Below, piece after piece: positions 14,843 through 24,540 of a DNA stretch of 38,776 nucleotides; within the stretch, counting starts at the first letter, position 1, and the number at the start of each line of letters is the position of its first letter. The position numbers and the translations under genes were made by a program. Under the pieces are notes generated by a model. That model saw nothing but the letters and a program-made list of their open reading frames with translations, ran no database searches and was not told where the DNA came from. Source of the stretch: a bacterium (lineage in GTDB: Bacteria; SZUA-79; Acidulodesulfobacterales; Acidulodesulfobacteraceae); the NCBI GenBank assembly GCA_021831025.1, contig JAKBNN010000059.1, positions 1 to 38,776 on the forward strand, in the 5' to 3' direction.

Positions 14843-17245
14843 TTAAAACTTGAATGATGTCGTCACATAATAAAATCTGGGCATGCCGGGCATATATTCG
14901 GCATAAATAGCGTTTGAATTTGGGTATGTACTGACAAATCCCGGGATTGCGCCGGTAAGATACTGTCTGTTTAAAATATTGTCAATGGATAGGCTAAGTT
15001 TCATGCCTTTAAAATCGGCTTCTTTTAATATGCCGATTTTTTTAAAGTTAAAATAGTGGCTTAAATTTAAATTAAACAGCCAGTAACCTCCAAGGTGGAA
15101 CGCGCTTGTAGGGTTTCCGTTTATGTCTTCCACGAACTGCTCGCCGGTGTATGTCCCCCACAACCTTGCATCTATATTATAATAATTTTCGTCCACGCCG
15201 ATATTTGCAAGATGCCTCGGTATAAACGGAACATTTTCGCCCGGTAAAACATTTCCTGCCGGACCGGAATAGGTAGAAATAAACTTTCCGGTATTTAACG
15301 AATAGTTTGCAAAAACATTTAGATGACGGTTGAAATCGTATTGCCCCTCAAGCTGCAAACCCTCATACCTTGACCTTCCGCCGTTTGTTTCATAGGTAAC
15401 TTCCGTTGCGGTATTTAAATATGTACCGAATGTATTGGAAAAATCTTCTTTATACACATTTGCCGAAAGTTCAAGATTATCTAACCTATACCTCGTTCCA
15501 AGCTCATAATCCGTCACATATTCGGGCTTTATCCCGCTTAAGCTGGTAGTAAAGTTAGTTCCGTTGTAAGAAGTTAACACGGATTCGTAAGCAGTATAAT
15601 TTGGAGCCTTCATCGTTCTTCCGTAAGTTGCATAAAAATTCCAGTTTGGAAGAAGATTATAGCTTAAACCAACCGTAGGTTCTATTTCTGTAAATGCATC
15701 CGATACCGTTCCGCCGTATGGATACAAGCTTGGCCATGTTTCGTTTGTCGCAACGGTCATATCAACTACTTGATATTTAATGCCTGGCTCGATAAATAAT
15801 CTATCGGGGATAATATCTAATTTGTCCTGAGCATAGACCGCATCCATATTCTCCGTACCGTGTTCATTATCGGCAATATTGTAAAAAGGCGCGACAGGCC
15901 CATAGCTTTCTCCGTAAAACGACTCTATTTTGTGATATGTTCCGAAAAGGAATTGCCCGCCGACCGTAAGGACATTTCTTGGAAGTCTTACGGTAACCAT
16001 AGGAATATCGCCAAACTGGCTTACATTTACGGCTTTATAATGGTTATCCGTTCCGTAAGCAAATCCGTTTGCTGGATTATAAGTGGCGGTGGGAACAGGC
16101 GTTAACGACCAGTTTCCGCTTCCGAAACCTAAAGAATAAGGCTGCACGCCGTTAATATAGATGCTGGAAGGTATATCGCATGACGCCGTGCTGATTCCAG
16201 CGCTTGCGGCACTTGTATGGCATGCCGGGTTTATATAAAGATTTTTTGCCATATTTTCATTAAAGTAAAAACTCTTATTGTTAAAAGTAAGCGCCCTGTT
16301 TATATAAGCCTTCCAACCGAGTATGGCATAATACTCCTGATTGTAAGCCTGCGCATTTTCTACGGAAGTAGGCCATCCCCAGCTATAACCGAACTGGTTA
16401 AGCAGCGGTACGGGAACGAGGTGCGGGTCGTTTGCGTAATCGTCATTTCTCATAAATATGAACGAAATATGCGATCTGTTATTATTATACGGCTTAATAA
16501 GAGACATATAATATGAATGGAGCCTGTTGGGGTAAGCCGAACCGTCATACCAGTTGTTTGCGTCGTCTCTTGATACCTTCAAATACATTCTTATCCCTTC
16601 CCAGAGCTTGCCGGTATTCAAAGCAAAACCGTAAGTCCTTGTGGCAAAAGAACCGTAGCCTCCGAATATCTTGGCGTAAAATTTGCCGGTCGGCATCAAT
16701 GGTTCATAGTTTATCGTGCCGCCAAGGGAGTCAAAGGAATCAATACTTGGATTATTTACGCCGTAATAAATCCCGACCCCGGAAATATCGCCGAGCGTAA
16801 ACGGAACATTGTTCCTAACATCCATATAATTGGAAGAATCGCCGTCAAACATGTTGTTAATCGGCACGCCGTCAAAGGTCTGTGAAACCTCGCCTGTGCC
16901 AAAGCCCCTTAATTCGACGCGCGCACGGATATTATTAGGGCCGCTCGTGCTGGCGTGTATGGAAGGCGCTTGATTTAATATCGTCTCGAAGGAGTTCATA
17001 GGCGATTTTATTGCCTCGATAGCCCTCTTTTTAATCTTTGACACGGTAAAAGGCGTCCTTTTCACTTTCTTAGCTTTTTTCTCGGCTTTTAATACGATTA
17101 CTTTGGCATTTGCCTTAGACGGGGTATAAAATGCGGCAAATACCGACAACAGGGCAATAAACAGGATTAGTTTAAATTCAGCCCTGTTCAACCCGATCCC
17201 CAATCCAATCTTTCTTAACTTACCATCAGGAACTTTCAATTTCAT
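14843..17245 (-). CDS. TonB-dependent outer-membrane receptor (first copy)
   Basis: An 800-residue protein with an extended signal peptide (hydrophobic core LILFIALLSVFAAF, ending near SKANAK). A plug domain follows, with pattern INQAPSIHAS-like LNQAPSIHASTSGPNNIRARV, LRGFG and FDGVPINNMFDG, and SLGGTINYEP closing the plug. The beta-barrel ends in SFKF with the C-terminal aromatic residue used for BAM recognition. The 3' part (GTYTGEQFVEDINGNP...) is typical of ligand-gated TBDTs. AAGGAGGAA precedes the ATG. It is closely similar in layout to the receptor at 25531-27963, so the two are paralogues. The ligand is unknown; the shared Pho-like promoter favours an organophosphate or similar compound, though a Fur-like site upstream leaves iron open. 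Confidence 0.92.
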   Translation of the reverse strand: MKLKVPDGKLRKIGLGIGLNRAEFKLILFIALLSVFAAFYTPSKANAKVIVLKAEKKAKKVKRTPFTVSKIKKRAIEAIKSPMNSFETILNQAPSIHASTSGPNNIRARVELRGFGTGEVSQTFDGVPINNMFDGDSSNYMDVRNNVPFTLGDISGVGIYYGVNNPSIDSFDSLGGTINYEPLMPTGKFYAKIFGGYGSFATRTYGFALNTGKLWEGIRMYLKVSRDDANNWYDGSAYPNRLHSYYMSLIKPYNNNRSHISFIFMRNDDYANDPHLVPVPLLNQFGYSWGWPTSVENAQAYNQEYYAILGWKAYINRALTFNNKSFYFNENMAKNLYINPACHTSAASAGISTASCDIPSSIYINGVQPYSLGFGSGNWSLTPVPTATYNPANGFAYGTDNHYKAVNVSQFGDIPMVTVRLPRNVLTVGGQFLFGTYHKIESFYGESYGPVAPFYNIADNEHGTENMDAVYAQDKLDIIPDRLFIEPGIKYQVVDMTVATNETWPSLYPYGGTVSDAFTEIEPTVGLSYNLLPNWNFYATYGRTMKAPNYTAYESVLTSYNGTNFTTSLSGIKPEYVTDYELGTRYRLDNLELSANVYKEDFSNTFGTYLNTATEVTYETNGGRSRYEGLQLEGQYDFNRHLNVFANYSLNTGKFISTYSGPAGNVLPGENVPFIPRHLANIGVDENYYNIDARLWGTYTGEQFVEDINGNPTSAFHLGGYWLFNLNLSHYFNFKKIGILKEADFKGMKLSLSIDNILNRQYLTGAIPGFVSTYPNSNAIYAEYMPGMPRFYYVTTSFKF

Positions 17246-17318
17246 TTCTTTCCTCCTTTTTTGTTATTGTTATTATTTTAAGGTGTGATGCCAATTATTC
17301 TTTAGTATTAATAAAAAA

Positions 17319-17331
17319 ATGATAATGATAC
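17319..17331. promoter_or_regulatory. Possible Fur-box-like site
   Basis: ATGATAATGATAC matches the first two hexamers of the Fur consensus (GATAATGATAAT...), 75 bp upstream of the receptor start and inside its long leader. Only about half of a full box is present. Confidence 0.3.
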
Positions 17332-17473
17332 CGAATTTGTATTTTTATAAATTTATCTTAAAATAATAAATCTCCGTGATTGAACAATCGAATTAAGGCT
17401 ATTAATGGTTAAATTAAGATGATTAAAAAAAGAAAAACACGAAATTTAACTGGATTTTTACTTGCCGCTAATT

Positions 17474-17560
17474 ATTTTAGCAAATGAATGTTACAGGATT
17501 ATTACGGTTGGGTTACATCTTCGTTAAATTTTATTACGATTTTGTTACAGTTTTATTACG
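17474..17560 (-). promoter_or_regulatory. Pho-box-like promoter of the first receptor gene
   Basis: Seven hexamers on the minus strand, CGTAAT, TGTAAC, CGTAAT, TTTAAC, TGTAAC, CGTAAT, TGTAAC, start (plus coordinates) at 17555, 17544, 17533, 17523, 17512, 17501, 17490; steps are 11 bp with one 10. The last is exactly 10 bp from TAAAAT (17474-17479). The step pattern is identical to that upstream of 27963. The transcript would have a leader of about 220 nt. Confidence 0.72.
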
Positions 17561-17563
17561 ATT

Positions 17564-17599
17564 TAACAAAACCCTCCAAACCCAAAAGGACTTGGAGGG
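17564..17599 (-). terminator. Terminator of the second receptor gene
   Basis: On the minus strand CCCTCCAA and TTGGAGGG (17572-17599) pair and are followed by TTTTGTTA, 20 bp past the stop at 17619. It directly abuts the repeat block of the next gene. Confidence 0.8.
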
Positions 17600-17618
17600 C
17601 GGACATAAAAATAAAAGC

Positions 17619-20069
17619 CTAAAACTTTAGCGTCATCGTTACATAAGCCGCTATCGGCATTCCGGGGTATGCCAAAATTGACCCAGCGCTGTTTCCTCCG
17701 AAATAGCCCCCGGCAGTGATATACTCATATTCGTTGTATTTATGGTTTAGCAGGTTCAAAACCGTAAGTTTAATAATTGCCGCTTTCGGCAAGCCTGCAT
17801 GCCTGCCGCCAAACGGGATTTTGGCACTTACCGAAGCATTTAAAACATTAAAGCTTGGAATTGTTTGATTTGACGGCGCCCCCGTAACATCATCCATAAT
17901 ATACTGTTTACCCGTGTATATATCCCATATCTTAGGAGAATAGGCGATATTGCCAATTAAAAGATTATAATACGTGCCTAAATTAAATGTCTCTTCCGGC
18001 ACATACGGAACATTAGCGCCGTTATAATTAACTCCGCCTGTAATGTATGTCGAATACACTGCTTTTTCATAGCTTATATTTGTGAAAAGATGCAAATTGC
18101 CTACGGGATTATCTTCCGCATGCAAATTCACGCCGTCATAATTAGAACTCCCGGAGGCGTAAATTGATGTCCCATCGGTTAAAGTATAAGACAGCAGCAT
18201 ATTCGAGAAATGCTCATGATAATAATTAACATTTAGAACAAAATTATTTAATAAATTATCGTGATGAACCAAAACCTTAAAACCTGCCGTGTAATATTGA
18301 TTTTTTTCAGGTTCTAAGGCATTAGCGCCTATCTGCTGAAACGGACCCCCGCCTCCGCCCAAATGGGGATTTTGATAAGCATCGGAGTAGTTTCCATAAA
18401 CAGCTACGTTTTTAGTTAATTTATAATTAACGCCTAAGGAAGGTTCAAGTTTTTCAAAATATGTCGAAGCATTCGGCGCTTGAGGTCCGTTGTGTCCCGG
18501 TATTGTATCATCATTGCCGTAAGGATTTAATAAAACTCCTTGAGGATAATATTGCGAAGCATTATTATAAAAGTTTGTTTTAAAGGTAACGAAGTTCAAA
18601 CCCGGGGTTATCCTTAACCTTTTAAAAAAATGAAGCGTATCCTGAACAAATGCGGATCCAAAGGTTTGATAAAAATCACTATATCTATAAGCGCAAGGAT
18701 TTGTGATAGTTGTAACTTCGCTTGTACCGCTCGGCTGGGCAGTGCAATATGTTCCGAAAGGATTATAAAACGCGTTTCTCGATATATAATGACTTTTTAG
18801 AAACCAGCCGCCGAATTTAATCAGGTTATGAGGAGCGTTTATATCAAAATATGTCTTATCCCCGTAAACTTCGTCTTCGGGATTATTATATTCATATAAA
18901 TTTCCGGCGCCTTCCGAAAAATCATTTTGGTGGTAATGGAGCCTTTCCCCCTCTCTATACCATATTAAATTATGAAACGAAACGGATTTTGAAACCTTGA
19001 GATTAACCGGCGAATAGATTAAATACATATGATTTCTGGCAAGTTTATTCCATACATCAAAGGCTAATGAGCTGTAATAGCCGGTTGTTTGCTGCGAGAA
19101 ATACGGTCCCTGCACGCTGCTTCCGTCCGAATAATAGCCGTTAACCGTTACTCCTTGATTTCCGTTACCGGGGTATATCGGACTTTCCGGTATAAAAGTT
19201 GGCCTATAACCCTGCGAATGCGCAATGTATGCGCCTAATCCAATATTTCCGTTGGAAAATACTTTAACTACTTTTCCGTAATAGGCATAATCTCCGGTCG
19301 GGTTATAAAACCCAAAACCGGTTCTATAACTGTTTGAACTTGTAATACCTCCGCCAAGAACGGCGGAATAACCGCCAATCATCCCTGTTTTTATATTAAA
19401 ATTTACATTTTTAGTATTAAAACTGCCGTAAGTAAAACTTAAAGAACCTTCAGGCTTAAGCGAAGGCTGTAAGGGGATAAAACCCAATGTTCCACCGAGG
19501 GCGTTATACCATCTGTTTGCAGGATTTCCGGGTCCATAAATAACATTAATTCCTGAAATCAACGACATCTCCGGCATTAAAGCGGTGGACCATAAACCTG
19601 ACCCGGGATTACCCATCGGAACGCCGTCAAATGTTACCGCAATGCTTCCGTCATCGGTTTCTCCTATTAATCCGCCCCACCCCTGCTGTATCCCGTTTAT
19701 ACTGAAACTTCCTCTGCTTGCCCCAGTTGGGCCGTATGTTTCGCTTCTAACTCCGGGTATCACGGACAAGGCTTGCGTTGCGCCGGAGGCGGGGGACGTT
19801 GCCTTAAGCTCGTCTTTGTTCACAACCAATTTGCTTTGGGTCGATTTGAAAATCTGCTCTTTGGTAAATTTTAAATCCGTCTTTTTTAATTCTTTTTCTT
19901 CTTCGGTAAGAATTTTTTTCAGGTAAGTAGATGAAATTTCGCCAAGATAAAAGATCGGTTTCGAAGCGCCATTGCCGGAAGCAAATGCCGAAGGTGAAGC
20001 AAAAAGCGAAAAAACAATTTGGATAAAAATAGGTAAAACGATTAAAGGATAAAATCCTCCTTTTTTCAT
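17619..20069 (-). CDS. TonB-dependent outer-membrane receptor (second, divergent copy)
   Basis: An 816-residue protein with a signal peptide (PLIVLPIFIQIVFSLFASPSAFASG). A short mature N-terminus contains FYLGEI, a segment also present as VYLGEA in the third receptor and so a candidate TonB-contact region. The plug (ALSVIPGVRSETYGPTGASRGSFSINGI, FDGVPMGNPGSG, NALGGTLGFIPLQP) is followed by a 22-strand-type barrel ending VTMTLKF. It is more diverged from the other two than they are from each other, suggesting a different ligand. It is followed by its own terminator and has its own repeat-bearing promoter. Confidence 0.92.
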   Translation of the reverse strand: MKKGGFYPLIVLPIFIQIVFSLFASPSAFASGNGASKPIFYLGEISSTYLKKILTEEEKELKKTDLKFTKEQIFKSTQSKLVVNKDELKATSPASGATQALSVIPGVRSETYGPTGASRGSFSINGIQQGWGGLIGETDDGSIAVTFDGVPMGNPGSGLWSTALMPEMSLISGINVIYGPGNPANRWYNALGGTLGFIPLQPSLKPEGSLSFTYGSFNTKNVNFNIKTGMIGGYSAVLGGGITSSNSYRTGFGFYNPTGDYAYYGKVVKVFSNGNIGLGAYIAHSQGYRPTFIPESPIYPGNGNQGVTVNGYYSDGSSVQGPYFSQQTTGYYSSLAFDVWNKLARNHMYLIYSPVNLKVSKSVSFHNLIWYREGERLHYHQNDFSEGAGNLYEYNNPEDEVYGDKTYFDINAPHNLIKFGGWFLKSHYISRNAFYNPFGTYCTAQPSGTSEVTTITNPCAYRYSDFYQTFGSAFVQDTLHFFKRLRITPGLNFVTFKTNFYNNASQYYPQGVLLNPYGNDDTIPGHNGPQAPNASTYFEKLEPSLGVNYKLTKNVAVYGNYSDAYQNPHLGGGGGPFQQIGANALEPEKNQYYTAGFKVLVHHDNLLNNFVLNVNYYHEHFSNMLLSYTLTDGTSIYASGSSNYDGVNLHAEDNPVGNLHLFTNISYEKAVYSTYITGGVNYNGANVPYVPEETFNLGTYYNLLIGNIAYSPKIWDIYTGKQYIMDDVTGAPSNQTIPSFNVLNASVSAKIPFGGRHAGLPKAAIIKLTVLNLLNHKYNEYEYITAGGYFGGNSAGSILAYPGMPIAAYVTMTLKF

Positions 20070-20145
20070 AAATCCTCCTGTAAGGTTTTGGTTTTTTGAT
20101 AATCCGTTTGTTTTAAAAACGGGTATTAATTAAACATACGGAATT

Positions 20146-20241
20146 ATTTTAACAAAGGGATGTTACAGGATTATTACGACGAGGTTAAATTTTTGTGAAA
20201 TTTTGTTACGGTTTATTGCTATTTGTTACGGTTTTGTAATA
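20146..20241 (-). promoter_or_regulatory. Pho-box-like promoter of the second receptor gene
   Basis: Hexamer-like units (plus coordinates 20162, 20173, 20184, 20195, 20205, 20215, 20225, 20236) recur every 10-11 bp. Those nearest the gene read CGTAAT then TGTAAC, exactly 10 bp from TAAAAT (20146-20151). The distal units overlap the last codons of the MFS gene that ends at 20219. Confidence 0.7.
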
Positions 20242-21427
20242 ATTTAATTTTACTACTTATGCCGACGGACAACAAAAAACATAACAATAAGAATAGAAGT
20301 ATAAAAATCGGAACGACATTTAACCCAATATAATGTATTGCAACTCCGATTAATAAGAAAAAAACAACTAACAATATCCTGAGAGCCGTATTAGAAATAG
20401 AAATAACAGTAGCTCTAAGTTTATTGTCAATTTCCCTATGGGTTTGTTTCGATAAATATACCATGGAAAGACGGTAGAAAAAAAAGAATGCTACAATGGG
20501 AATAACTATAATTAACGGTGTATTCCAAATATTACCAATTAACAGTAAGATAGAAACTAACAATAACGCAAGTATCAAATGTTTAATGTGATATTCATAG
20601 CTAATCTTACCCGCAAAGTGTTGCACCAACAAGATAATAACAAATATTATGGAATATACAAATCCTTGTTTTCCTACTAAATTTTTTTCTAATGGAATAT
20701 AAGTTAAAACCTGCCAGTATTGTATTAAAACCTGATAGGAAAGGGAGACAACTATTCCAATAGCAATTATTAACATAAGATTTATATTGTTAAATAATGA
20801 AGTTATGTAATGAAAATCTTTCTTAATGCTTAAACCGGTTGATTTCTTGTAATTTTCATTATGGGTGCATTGCAAGATGTCGCCGGGTAATATATAGAAT
20901 GCTAATACTGCAAGAGTGAACAATAAAATACCCCCGATCCACCAAAAAACACTCGATTGTGTTTTAACAAACAGTCCCCCAAAAAAAGCTGCCAAAGCCA
21001 TAAAAAAAAAGCTATATTTTGTCACCCAATTAATTATTATAAAGGGGTCTTTCAATCCTTCCGAAATGGCAGTATTAATAGCCAGTGATTCAAATGAACC
21101 GCTATATAGCGCCAGTGAAAAGCCATTAAACATTTCTGCAACAAATAGCCACCATATAGAAGGGGAATATGCCGTAAAGACCATCCAAATAGACCCGCAT
21201 AAAACACTGACAAAGATAATAAATCTTTTGCTATAACGATCTGCTATATAACTCGAAGGTATATCCATTAGCAATATGACAAGGTGCTGCAATAATTTAA
21301 GAAATGCAATGTCCGCAATTGAAAGTCCTCTTGACATAAGATAAAGTATTGCCGTGCTTCCGGTTAGCATTCTGGCGCCACTAAAAACAGAGTCAAAATA
21401 AAGGAGTTTTTTTATTTTATGATTCAC
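20219..21427 (-). CDS. MFS transporter of unknown substrate
   Basis: A 402-residue protein with about 12 membrane helices. MDIPSSYIADRYSKRFIIF after helix 2 is the MFS loop motif (D-x-x-S/G-R/K-R/K), a version common in DHA-type efflux proteins with a conserved DIPSS. LIKLRATVISISNTALRI-like KLRATVISISNTALRI near helix 10 is also usual for that group. It ends inside the promoter repeats of the second receptor, so transcription through it could read into or interfere with that promoter. Its sequence style is rather AT-rich with little of the CCG/GCG usage of its neighbours, which may mean later acquisition. No substrate can be proposed. Confidence 0.78.
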   Translation of the reverse strand: MNHKIKKLLYFDSVFSGARMLTGSTAILYLMSRGLSIADIAFLKLLQHLVILLMDIPSSYIADRYSKRFIIFVSVLCGSIWMVFTAYSPSIWWLFVAEMFNGFSLALYSGSFESLAINTAISEGLKDPFIIINWVTKYSFFFMALAAFFGGLFVKTQSSVFWWIGGILLFTLAVLAFYILPGDILQCTHNENYKKSTGLSIKKDFHYITSLFNNINLMLIIAIGIVVSLSYQVLIQYWQVLTYIPLEKNLVGKQGFVYSIIFVIILLVQHFAGKISYEYHIKHLILALLLVSILLLIGNIWNTPLIIVIPIVAFFFFYRLSMVYLSKQTHREIDNKLRATVISISNTALRILLVVFFLLIGVAIHYIGLNVVPIFILLFLLLCFLLSVGISSKIKLLQNRNK

Positions 21428-21469
21428 ATGCCATCAGCTTTTCCACAAACATTATTGACAATACAAATT

Positions 21470-21508
21470 GATTATAAGGCGCTATATCGCCTTATAATCA
21501 AAAAAAAA
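21470..21508 (-). terminator. Strong hairpin between the YncE/phosphoesterase and MFS genes
   Basis: GATTATAAGGCG and CGCCTTATAATC (21470-21499) form a perfect 12-bp stem with a 6-base loop; on the plus strand an A9 run follows. On the coding (minus) strand a T-run precedes the hairpin and AATTTGTA follows, so it is an imperfect terminator for the upstream gene. Confidence 0.5.
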
Positions 21509-21575
21509 CAGTTAATTCCTTGGTAAACCAATCATGTTAACACCCCCCTATTAAAATTAAAATTTAATTTAAAAA

Positions 21576-24536
21576 TTAATCCGGGTTAACCCCTGCTAAT
21601 ATACCACCCACAGGACTATGCCGCTTTTTTGCCATGCCTTTAATATATCGCATCACTTTTTTATATGATTTCACGCCCTTTGAGGCAATCCATTCCTGTT
21701 TAAACTGTTCCGGTCCGGGTACTTTAAAGAGCGAAACGGGGGTGTATTGATCGCTCGCGGGAATATCCGCACTTTTATTTACATCTGAAAAAGGCTTTAA
21801 TTTTAAGCCGTTTACCGTTACGATTCGGCGCCCCGCCTTTTTTACACCGTTTGAAGTTTTTAACTTTGATTTTAAAGGCAATTCCCACTCTCCCTTTTTT
21901 CCTATCTTGCGCCTTATCTTGTCAACCCTGTTTCTGCATATTCCCGGATTTAAAGCCGGTTTTACTTTCATGGGAATAACATTATAAGGCTTCATTTCCG
22001 GCTTATCGGTAAATCCGTTTCTGATAACGGACGCGTTTGCGTCCCACTGGGACATAGGGGGCAGATTAAATACCGCCTCAATTGTTTTAAGGATGTTTAC
22101 CTGAGAATAGCGGCGGGCAATCAACGCCCCTTTTTTTACATAAGGACCTATCATAAGGGCAAATGTTCTGTGCGCATTTATATGGTCGGCGCCGGATTGG
22201 GCGTCATCTTCGGTGATAAATACGAGAGTATTTTTCCAGATAGGCGAACGGCTTAAATAATTTATAATCTCGCCGGTTGCGTAATCGTTGTTTGCGACAT
22301 AGTAATCGGGGGTATAATAGCAGGGTTTTTGTCCTGCGGTGTGATCGTCCGGCAGCCACATATAGACAAACTGCGGAAACTTACCCTCTTTAATTCTTTT
22401 TTTTGCGAAGTTTAAAAAAACCTTAACCCTTGCAGTGTCTAAAATATACCTGTCCCAGCCGTATGATTTTAAATCGATGTGCTTTTTCATAGCATTTGAG
22501 ATATAGCCGATCCTGTTGCGGGATACAAATTCCCCGAAGTCTTCAAAAGAAATGTTATGCGCAAGCATATCGTTAAATATATATAAATTTTGCGGGTACG
22601 CTATCCATGGATTTGACCAGCGTTTTAGTGCCTTTAGGCTATCGTAAATAGGCATATACTTATAATGGCCGTTAAAATGGTCTCTTCTTAAATCTTGCGT
22701 CCAGCCCGGGTTTCCGACAAGCCCCCTGCCGGAATAGTATTCCGGCCATGTCCTTTGGACAAAATCCGAATCTGATGCTCCCGTCGTCCATTCATGCCCC
22801 TGAGCGGTTACCTCGCCGTCAGCCATAAAGTTTACGAATAGCGCATAATTATCAGCCAGCTTATAAGCGTTCGGAAGCTCTTTTTTATTATATAAATCAA
22901 GATGAGGATCTGCCCACTTGCCAGCCCGCCCGTAATCCCCAAAGTCCTCGTCGAATGTTTTGTTTTCCCTTAAAATAAATACGACATGTTTTATATGCGT
23001 CCTTAAAAATTTGGCTATCTTACTATTTTGAGCCTCCAATGTTAACCTTTGGGACAATAAAAAACCGTTATTCTTTAAAGACCTGTATGTTAAATATTTA
23101 ATATGTTTAAAAGCATAATCAAGGTTTACCTTCTGCACCGCGCCGTCCATAAAGTCCCCGATCCACTGATAATAAAAATTGGGCCCGCTTCCTAAACCCT
23201 TGGCATTAACAATATATAAGGAATTTTTAGATGAGGCAATGCCGGTGGGATACCATGCAGTAGGAATAAGTCCAATTCTTTTTCCGGTTTTTAGGTTATA
23301 TACCGCAACATTGTTATTGCCTGCATTTGCAACATATATTTTATTGTTTATAACGGTTATTCCATCGGGATAAGAACCCGGAGAGGCATTTCTATAAGGG
23401 GCGTCGTTAATTATTTTAGAAACCTTTAACGCTTTTGTGTTTATCTTAAAAACGAAATCGTCGTTAGAATCCGTCACTAAAATATAAGGAGAGTTTTTAA
23501 CGGCAAACATCGCAGTTGGATGAACCCCCGCAACAAAACTTCCTTTATTTAAAACAATACCCGTATGAACAAATCCAATTTTCTCCATAGTTATAGGATT
23601 TATGACGGTTAGTCCGTCCGCACCCCAGTCGCTGACAACAAGTCTTTTACCGTTATCCGCTAAAACCGCCGCAAAGGGGTAAGGACCAGCGTTAGCATAA
23701 GAAGTTTTACCGTTTATAGTATTTATTTTAGCGACGGAGTTGGATAAAAGACCGGTCGCATAAATAAATCTGCCGTCAGGGGAAACTGCCACCCCATCGG
23801 GATAAAAAAGATACGGCTTTTTAAATTGATGTCCTTGATACTGATACGGATACTGGGTTTTGGGAAACGGCTGATACTGCAGACGGTATTTCTTAACAAC
23901 AACTATCTTATTTTTTATAAGCTTAAGGGCAATGACATCATTAACTCCGCCGCCCGCGGCATAAAGGATCCCATTTGATGCGAAGGCAAGCCCCTGAAAG
24001 ATGTCCTGATTTTTATTCTTGGCATACGAAAACTGCGCCATTGTTTTATTTATGCTTGAGCTTTTAGCCTGCTTGGGATTATATATAACAAAGTTGGGGT
24101 GTTTAAACTTTTTAAGCCGGCGAAGTTTATAAGCCCTGTACTGTGCTATTTTCTTAAGCGTATGCTTATCATAAACCGTTACGGTCTGGTAAAACGTAGC
24201 CCCGTTTGCCAGTACGGCGACAAGATTATGCCAGACGGCAACATTCGTTGCAAAATTAGGCGTACCGTTTATAAGTCCGACCGGGGTTATTTTTCTGCCG
24301 GTTGGAAGAGTGTGTTCCATAATTCTTAAGTTTTTTAAATAAACCCTGACAGGGCTTAATATATTCTTATCGTTAAATAAACCGCTTTTCTTAATAGCAA
24401 TAGCCGTATTATTATTCGCTGTATTGGCTGCAAAGGAAGGACTTATAAAAATAAAAATAATAAAAAAATCTGTTAATAAGATAAATAAGAAATATAATCT
24501 TCCTATGTTCATAATATTTAAAACCCAGTTTTTCAT
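21576..24536 (-). CDS. YncE-like beta-propeller fused to a PF04185-type phosphoesterase
   Basis: A 986-residue exported protein: signal-type hydrophobic stretch (residues 12-34), then about residues 80-480 with repeated blades of YncE/NHL type (PDGVAVSPDGRFIYATGLLSNSVAKIN, TIYVANAGNNNVAVYNLKTGKRIG-like). A phosphoesterase domain follows from about residue 510: KHVVFILRENKTFDEDFGDYG carries the metal-binding E-N and active-site T/S, with later WLPDDHTAG and ITEDDAQSGADHINAHR carrying further Asp/His ligands. This matches proteins annotated as bifunctional YncE/alkaline phosphatase family. It probably removes phosphate from organic substrates in the periplasm or at the surface. It starts 4 bp after the TPR gene, so the two are cotranscribed. 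No Pho-like repeats were found directly upstream of this pair. Confidence 0.85.
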   Translation of the reverse strand: MKNWVLNIMNIGRLYFLFILLTDFFIIFIFISPSFAANTANNNTAIAIKKSGLFNDKNILSPVRVYLKNLRIMEHTLPTGRKITPVGLINGTPNFATNVAVWHNLVAVLANGATFYQTVTVYDKHTLKKIAQYRAYKLRRLKKFKHPNFVIYNPKQAKSSSINKTMAQFSYAKNKNQDIFQGLAFASNGILYAAGGGVNDVIALKLIKNKIVVVKKYRLQYQPFPKTQYPYQYQGHQFKKPYLFYPDGVAVSPDGRFIYATGLLSNSVAKINTINGKTSYANAGPYPFAAVLADNGKRLVVSDWGADGLTVINPITMEKIGFVHTGIVLNKGSFVAGVHPTAMFAVKNSPYILVTDSNDDFVFKINTKALKVSKIINDAPYRNASPGSYPDGITVINNKIYVANAGNNNVAVYNLKTGKRIGLIPTAWYPTGIASSKNSLYIVNAKGLGSGPNFYYQWIGDFMDGAVQKVNLDYAFKHIKYLTYRSLKNNGFLLSQRLTLEAQNSKIAKFLRTHIKHVVFILRENKTFDEDFGDYGRAGKWADPHLDLYNKKELPNAYKLADNYALFVNFMADGEVTAQGHEWTTGASDSDFVQRTWPEYYSGRGLVGNPGWTQDLRRDHFNGHYKYMPIYDSLKALKRWSNPWIAYPQNLYIFNDMLAHNISFEDFGEFVSRNRIGYISNAMKKHIDLKSYGWDRYILDTARVKVFLNFAKKRIKEGKFPQFVYMWLPDDHTAGQKPCYYTPDYYVANNDYATGEIINYLSRSPIWKNTLVFITEDDAQSGADHINAHRTFALMIGPYVKKGALIARRYSQVNILKTIEAVFNLPPMSQWDANASVIRNGFTDKPEMKPYNVIPMKVKPALNPGICRNRVDKIRRKIGKKGEWELPLKSKLKTSNGVKKAGRRIVTVNGLKLKPFSDVNKSADIPASDQYTPVSLFKVPGPEQFKQEWIASKGVKSYKKVMRYIKGMAKKRHSPVGGILAGVNPD

Positions 24537-24540
24537 AAAA

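Noticed and set aside
17474..17560. The regular short repeats could be taken for a CRISPR array
   Set aside because: Units are 6 bp with 4-5 bp spacers at helical period, placed against -10 hexamers, with no cas genes; this is a regulatory array.
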